DNA of 64,000 nucleotides from Liquidambar formosana (Eukaryota > Streptophyta > Magnoliopsida > Saxifragales > Altingiaceae). The stretch covers positions 19,283,053 to 19,347,052 of the forward strand of contig CM077826.1 in assembly GCA_039720395.1 (NCBI GenBank), written 5' to 3'. Shown piece after piece: positions 58,294 through 64,000 of the stretch (positions within the stretch are counted from its first letter, which is position 1; the number at the start of each line of letters is the position of its first letter). The notes below the pieces were generated by a model. That model searched no databases. It worked only from the letters and a program-made list of their open reading frames with translations, and was not told the DNA's origin. The translations under genes and the position numbers were made by a program.

Positions 58294-61200
58294 ATGGCTG
58301 AGATTGGATTGAAATGGCGGGGTTTGAGATCAGCGGCGGTGATTGTGATGGGTTTTGCCGTTATAGCATCCCGGTTTGTTTTCACAGAAGGAAGTAGGAA
58401 ACAGGAGATTTCAATTTACAATGGAACTACAGCGGTTGAATCAGATTACGTTACCAAATTCTTGAATTTCTTGCGGCAACCTGGCCGATTGGGTTATGAA
58501 CATGTTTGGCCGGTAAGTCCAATTCCCCCCGCCACCACCTCTCTTTTTTATTTTATTGTGTGTGGTTAGTAGAATGTTGCCAAGCTGCAAGTTCAGTCTC
58601 AATGAAACTTGGCTGGTTTTATTGTTCTATAACCTAGCGAGATACTTGTAGATATACACATGTATATATTTATTTATATTGGTTCTGAATGTTGGGAATT
58701 GAATTTGAGAATACTTCATAATTTGTGAAATTGAGTTTACAGGAAATGAAATTTGGATGGAAAATTGTTGTGGGTTCAATAGTGGGATTCTTTGGAGCAG
58801 CGTTTGGGAGTGTGGGAGGTGTCGGCGGGGGTGGCATTTTCGTTCCTATGCTTACCCTGATTATTGGGTTCGATGCGAAATCGTCAACGGCTATGTCTAA
58901 ATGTAAGAGTTACCCTTTTGTTAGGAATTTTTTCTAACAGTTTGCATAGATCATTCCAAGGCCTGTTTGGAAACACTTTCCAAAACATTGTTTCTATCTT
59001 TCAAAATGCTTGAGGAACAAGAGAACAGAAAATATTGTACAAAAAAAAAAAAAAAAAAAAAGAGAAAGAGACCATCATTACTCTTTGAATAATTATAAAG
59101 ATTTTTATTGCTAATTTATGATACTGTTCTATAAAAACACCCTAAGCAAATTGTGTGGGTTTCTGTTTATTGGGTCAGGTATGATCATGGGTGCAGCAGC
59201 TGCTTCAGTTTACTACAATCTTAGGATGAGGCATCCTACACTTGACCTGCCCATTATTGACTATGATCTTGCGCTTCTATTCCAACCTATGCTGGTGCTG
59301 GGGATCAGCATTGGAGTTGCTTTCAACGTGATTTTTGCTGATTGGATGGTTACAGTCTTACTAATTATTCTTTTTTTAGGTAATGGTTGAGTGATTGCAA
59401 TTTTTACCATGTTCTCTTCTTGGACATCACCTTGACTGGTCATGGTGACCGCAGGCACATCAACTAAGGCATTCTTCAAAGGTGTTGAAACATGGAAAAA
59501 AGAAACCATAATAAAAAAGGTTGTTAAAGACTTCACTAGTTCTGTTGGTTGAATTGATGTATATCCTAATGCAACTAAAACCCATCCTCCCATCCCTTGT
59601 CTCACTTGTTTCTGATCTTTCAGGAGGCTGCTAGACGCTTGGAATCAAATGGTGAGTTGATCTGTAACCTATTCAATCTCTGATATCTTGAAGGATTCCT
59701 TGCTTGTACTAATTTAAATGAATTGATCCATATCATCTTTTGCTCTCTAATCAGATGCTGGTGGTGAACAAGTTGAATACAAACCTCTACCTGGGGGCCA
59801 AACCAATGCTGCTCAAATGGATTCCACGGAATCTAAAGAAAAAGGGGTAATAATACTTAAAATAGTCTATATTTCCGTAATTCATGATTTTCAGGCAGGA
59901 CTAACTTTTGTATCCTTCCCAGGTCTCTATCCTTGAGAATGTCTACTGGAAGGAACTTGGTCTTCTAGTTGCTGTATGGGCCACAATCCTGGCTCTGCAG
60001 ATTGCTAAGGTTTTTCTCTTCTATGTGGTTATCTTTCTTAGGAAGCTTATTATCATAAGATTTCCTCTTGCTTTTATTCTTTTATGATCTAAACTGATGG
60101 AAAACCTGTTGGTGTTGGACACAGAATTACACAACAACTTGCTCAGTGGTGTATTGGGTATTAAACCTGTTGCAGGTACCTTCCACTACCATGATAAGAG
60201 AATATCATTTTTGCCTTTGCTGTTTGATGGCAATATTGGGTTTGAGGTCATGGCCTCATTCTTGAAACAAATCAGTGTCAGATGAACTATTGACTTAATT
60301 CTAAAATTCTTGAAATCTGGTCTTATATCATCAGGGTAAATTTTTTTTTTTCATATCCTTGCCTTTCAGATCCCCGTGGCTGTTGGAGTATCTTCATATG
60401 AGGCAATCAGCCTATACAAGGGGCGGAGAGTGATTGCATCCAAGGGAGAAGCAGGGACAAACTGGAAAGTGCACCAACTGGTTCTTTACTGTTCCTGTGG
60501 CATAGTGGCTGGTATAGTTGGTGGACTGCTTGGTCTTGGTGGAGGATTCATTTTGGGTCCATTATTTCTGGAGCTGGGAATCCCTCCTCAGGTGCATTTC
60601 ATACTTTTTCTGTGTTTAATAAAATAATGCAATGCAGTTAAGTATGTTTTATGGCTGGTGTAGTTGTCCACATCTTTAGTAAACTTTAACAATGTCAGCA
60701 AAGTAATTTAAAAAGGAGCAATGTTTTTTTTTTCCCTCTCGGGATGGATGAGGTTTTATACTTTTATGAGAAGCCTATCGGTGGTTAAACGAGAGTAATT
60801 AATGCAGTTTATATATTTGCATTCAGTTCCACCCTTAAAATGGACATTTGAAATAACCACTGTTAATGATCATGTTATCTATTAAACGATCCCTTATTAT
60901 CTCACAACAAAGGAATTCATTCTTGGATTGACTAGTTGAGAACTTTTTATGCAGGTGTCAAGTGCCACTGCCACCTTTGCCATGACTTTTTCTTCATCCA
61001 TGTCTGTTGTAGAATATTACCTTCTTAAACGTTTTCCAGTTCCTTATGGTAAGTTGTCCAGCCACGCTTCTTGTCGTTTACAAAATTCCTTACTCGGCAA
61101 TGATGTAGAGGGGTGTCCTTTTTTTTCTTTTTTTTTTTTTCCCTTAAATATTAAGAATCCACTTATGTATTTTATCATTTTCAATTTGTGTTGCAGCCCT

Positions 61201-61548
61201 CTACTTTGTTGCTGTGGCTACCATTGCTGCCTTGGTGGGGCAACATTTGGTAAGAAAATTGGTAAATATACTAGGGAGAGCATCTCTAATCATCTTCATT
61301 CTGGCTTTCACAATCTTTGTGAGTGCAATCTCATTAGGTAAGCATCATATAGAGTATATATACATTGTACATTGTTTAATTTGGATTGCTCTTCCATTTG
61401 AAATTGAGATGAGATCCTTGCATTGCGAATGTTGGGCAACATTTTGTTTCTTTTTCTAACAGGTGGGGTTGGCATATCTGACATGATTCAAGACATTGAG
61501 CAGAAGGAGTACATGGGATTTGACAACCTCTGCACGTACGACGCTTAA
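58294..61548 (+). CDS. Sulfite exporter TauE/SafE family membrane protein
   Basis: Polytopic membrane protein of the TauE/SafE family (bacterial members export sulfite/sulfonates; plant substrates are mostly undefined). Twelve exons, all GT-AG and phase-consistent: 58294-58512, 58743-58902, 59179-59379, 59455-59519, 59624-59651, 59755-59846, 59923-60009, 60125-60175, 60370-60591, 60955-61048, 61197-61337, 61463-61548; 481 aa, usual for plant members. Residues ~11-27 form a signal/anchor-like hydrophobic segment. The two family repeats show glycine-rich first helices: [17 protein letters not shown] in exon 2 and [20 protein letters not shown] in exon 9. HPTLD and [13 protein letters not shown] (exon 3), a hydrophilic central loop (exons 4-6), NVYWKELG (exon 7), [20 protein letters not shown] (exon 10) and FVSAISLGG (exons 11-12) match plant homologues from memory. 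The ATG opens the conserved frame; upstream frame-matched Met at 58222 is less likely. Appears intact. Confidence 0.93.
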
Positions 61549-61814
61549 TATTGATTTACCCTTGGACTCTCTAGTTTTAAAATTGATGACGTAATTAATT
61601 CTTCCAAGTCTTCAAATTCTCCTTATACATCTGTATTTTTGAATTCTGATGATGAAAAATAAATTCTGCTCTGGTGTTCTCCTGAAATAAACCTCCATGT
61701 ATGATTTGGATTTTTCGAACTTTTCTCATTGAAATATTTCAGTCGCCTGTTTGCAGCTGGCATCATGATTATTAAATTAGTCTGAATCAGACACATGAAC
61801 TGTTCTCTCTCTGC

Positions 61815-61871
<57 letters not shown>

Positions 61872-63884
61872 AGAAAGCTAATTGTATTTTCAAATAATAA
61901 TGCTTTGCAGCTTAACTTGTTCATTGGACTAATTTAAAGATTCTCCGGTTGGAAATTACCAAAAAAATAAAGAAATAAATTTGTTGGTTTGGATTGGATG
62001 TCGTGTCTCTATATATCAATTATCCATGTGACAACTTTCTTGTCAAAGATATATCATCGATCATGACTCGATGAGATCAACTGTAAAGTCTTTCATGGAG
62101 GTCAGTCCAACGGATCCTTATGATTTACCGGGGGATGTTAAAACAAATCAAGCAATTACTCTAGATTTATGAAAAATTTCAAAAATATGTCCATTCACCA
62201 TTGAGACTTAGCTCAATTGGTGGCCGGATGGGGTGGGGTTTGAGTAAATGTAGGTTTTCATCCCTTTTATGGAGTGGTAAAGTGTACCTTTGTAATAGTG
62301 ATGAATAACTCAAGAAGGATATGGATTGGCAATGTATCTGTGTCCTAGTGATAAAATGAATCTGAAAAGGAAGTTTTATGAAGTTACAGAAGCCATTTTC
62401 CCTAATTTTAAAGAATTGTAGGATTGTTATCAAATATCAACAAAGTGCCTACATCATTATTCTGCAAAAACAAACAATAATTGAGGGTTTTCCAATATAG
62501 TATACAGGATTTACATTTCCCAAATACTGTTGAGATCAATGTAGTTCTTGTCTAGAGACTTTGAAGATGGTTTGAGGATGTTTTGAGGTATATCATGTGA
62601 ACCAATTTAGGTTTGCCTTGGTTGTAAAGGGCTCCTCTCTAGTCCAAGAGTAGGAAAAGTCATAATGCTACACATCGGCATGACTAAATAGAGACAGCCT
62701 AAAAGTAGCGTTTTTTTTTTTTTTTTTTGGGAGCTTGATATGGTCAAGATGGAGGAAAAAATCGCTTAATAGAGGCTATGAAATAACACGTAAGATCAAG
62801 AGGCAAACCACAATCTAAAGACTTGGGTAATTTTTTGAAGACACAAGTTTTCTTATAGACCCACTAAACAGCTATCCCACGTAGGGCAATGTACCTAGAG
62901 AAAACACCCTCAAATCAGCTGAGAGATTGAGAGAAAAAGGTGGGTAAGTGGACTCACATGGTCCCATCCATTCATAGTTTGATTTCACAAACAGCCCTTA
63001 AATGGACAAGGTAGTATAGGCGAACCTATAAAAGCCATAATAGTCAAAATCATTGGAGAAACAAAAGTTCCCCAATAGCATATATCCTCATGGAGTGGTT
63101 GTGGCGTGGAACATGCTTGCACGGTTGCACACGTTTCTCATATGTCTTAGGCAGCCAATTTGGACTTTTCGATCTCTACATTTTGTGTCTATATATGATG
63201 ATGTATCTCCCTCCTAGTGGATTAAATAATTGGACTCAGTGCCCCTTTCAAGTTGCTTCTGTCCATTTTGTGTGCTTCGAATGGGATTCCGACGGAATGG
63301 TAGTTCATGGCTTTTTCTACGCCCTTTGTTTTAAAACATCCATTTTTTTATTACAAGGAGGGGTCAACCTAAATCAAGATTCAAGAGCCATTTTTTAAAT
63401 AATAATTTGGTGACTATGAATCTAAATCTCAGCAGGTCATGACAACAAAGTGAGTAAGATCTATATATACAGAAATATATATATATATATTTTTTTTTGG
63501 TACAAGAAGATGTCAAGATATAAGGGGAAAAAAAAGAAGAGAGTAAGGAGTGTGGTGAAAGAAAACATGAGAAATTTGTTTTTATTAGATGTCATTACTA
63601 AGTGGGGCAAGGCAGCGCAGGTGTGCAACAAAATTTTATACGGAGTAATTTATGCCATATGACCCACAATTTCAAAGTCTCAATCATGCAATGTTTTATT
63701 AATTCAAGTTGAAAAGGAAAAGTCAGGAAATAGTTATTTTTATGCAATTTGGACAAATTTTGAGTGTAGACCAAGTACGTTCTAGAAATATTTAATTTGG
63801 ACAAATTTTGGGCTAAGTATAGATCAAATAGCAAAAATTTGGATATCGTCAATCATTGTTTATGAAATTAGCTATTTTTCTTAG
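61549..63884. other. TauE 3' UTR and intergenic DNA
   Basis: The likely 3' UTR extends roughly 200 bp past the stop (AATAAA-like at 61,676-61,692). A (CT)n microsatellite is at 61,804-61,868. At 62,208-62,225 CTTAGCTCAATTGGTGGC is A-box-like but lacks a good B-box. Poly-T lies at 62,711-62,728. No gene is recognised. Confidence 0.4.
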
Positions 63885-64000
63885 GTTTCGTTTGTTATGA
63901 GGAAATCAGGGAGGGAGGAAATGGAATGGTCATTCCATTACCCTAAAAAAAGTAAGTGTTTAGTAATATAAGGGAATGAAATGACCACTCCTTTGTCGTG
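63885..64000. mobile_element. TIR element left end, cut by the window edge
   Basis: TTAGGTTTCGTTTGTTATGA followed by GGGAGGGAGGAAATGGAATG and GGTCATTCCATTACCC resembles the left end of the element at 49,436. The rest lies outside. Confidence 0.5.

Noticed and set aside
63090..63398. 102-codon plus-strand open frame
   Set aside because: Cys/Phe-rich translation without domain or splice context.

Overview
This is nuclear DNA from a flowering plant, most likely a eudicot; I cannot name the species. The evidence is AT-rich DNA with many poly-A/T, (AT)n and (CT)n runs, genes split by GT-AG introns, plant-specific gene families (PERK kinase, RABG3-type Rab7, plant TauE/SafE protein, PXA/PX protein) and plant transposable-element classes (LINE, tRNA-derived SINE, Helitron, Mutator-like TIR elements, foldback MITEs, endogenous caulimovirus-like sequence). 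No bacterial features, CRISPR arrays or genuine tRNA/rRNA genes were seen.

Layout. 0-3.7 kb: first coding exon of a minus-strand PXA/PX (sorting-nexin-like) gene whose remainder lies beyond the left edge; its first intron holds a MITE and a LINE scrap. 3.7-9.4 kb: intergenic, with a three-copy ~197 bp tandem repeat, an RNase H relic and a SINE. 9.5-12.7 kb: a partial, decayed copy of the PERK gene, split by two nested terminal-inverted-repeat elements, the inner one with 9-bp target duplications. 12.7-18.2 kb: repeats and MITEs. 18.2-31.9 kb: a PERK-type receptor-kinase gene in eight exons. It carries a 1-nt frameshift in the kinase domain and a phase clash at exon 2/3, so it is probably a pseudogene (or the assembly has errors). 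Its intron 3 is almost entirely Helitron, and its intron 4 contains two SINEs, a mitochondrial atp9 fragment and a rearranged endogenous pararetrovirus. 33.6-36.7 kb: an intact seven-exon Rab7/RABG3 GTPase gene, 207 aa. 38.28-38.80 kb: a single-exon plant-specific acidic protein gene with a telobox-like promoter and a 1-nt frameshift near its start. 39-58 kb: a gene-poor repeat field (LINE and RNase H relics, tandem duplications, overlapping TIR elements, a second Helitron pair, nested MITEs). 58.3-61.5 kb: an intact twelve-exon TauE/SafE-family membrane protein gene, 481 aa. 61.5-64 kb: intergenic, ending in a truncated TIR element.

The genes have unrelated housekeeping or membrane roles and no operon-like logic is expected. 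The most informative part is the PERK locus: the upstream partial copy keeps intron-4 sequence and exon-5 splice sites but lacks the SINEs, mitochondrial DNA and viral DNA, which suggests those insertions came after the duplication. No clearly new biological system was found; the unusual items are structural.
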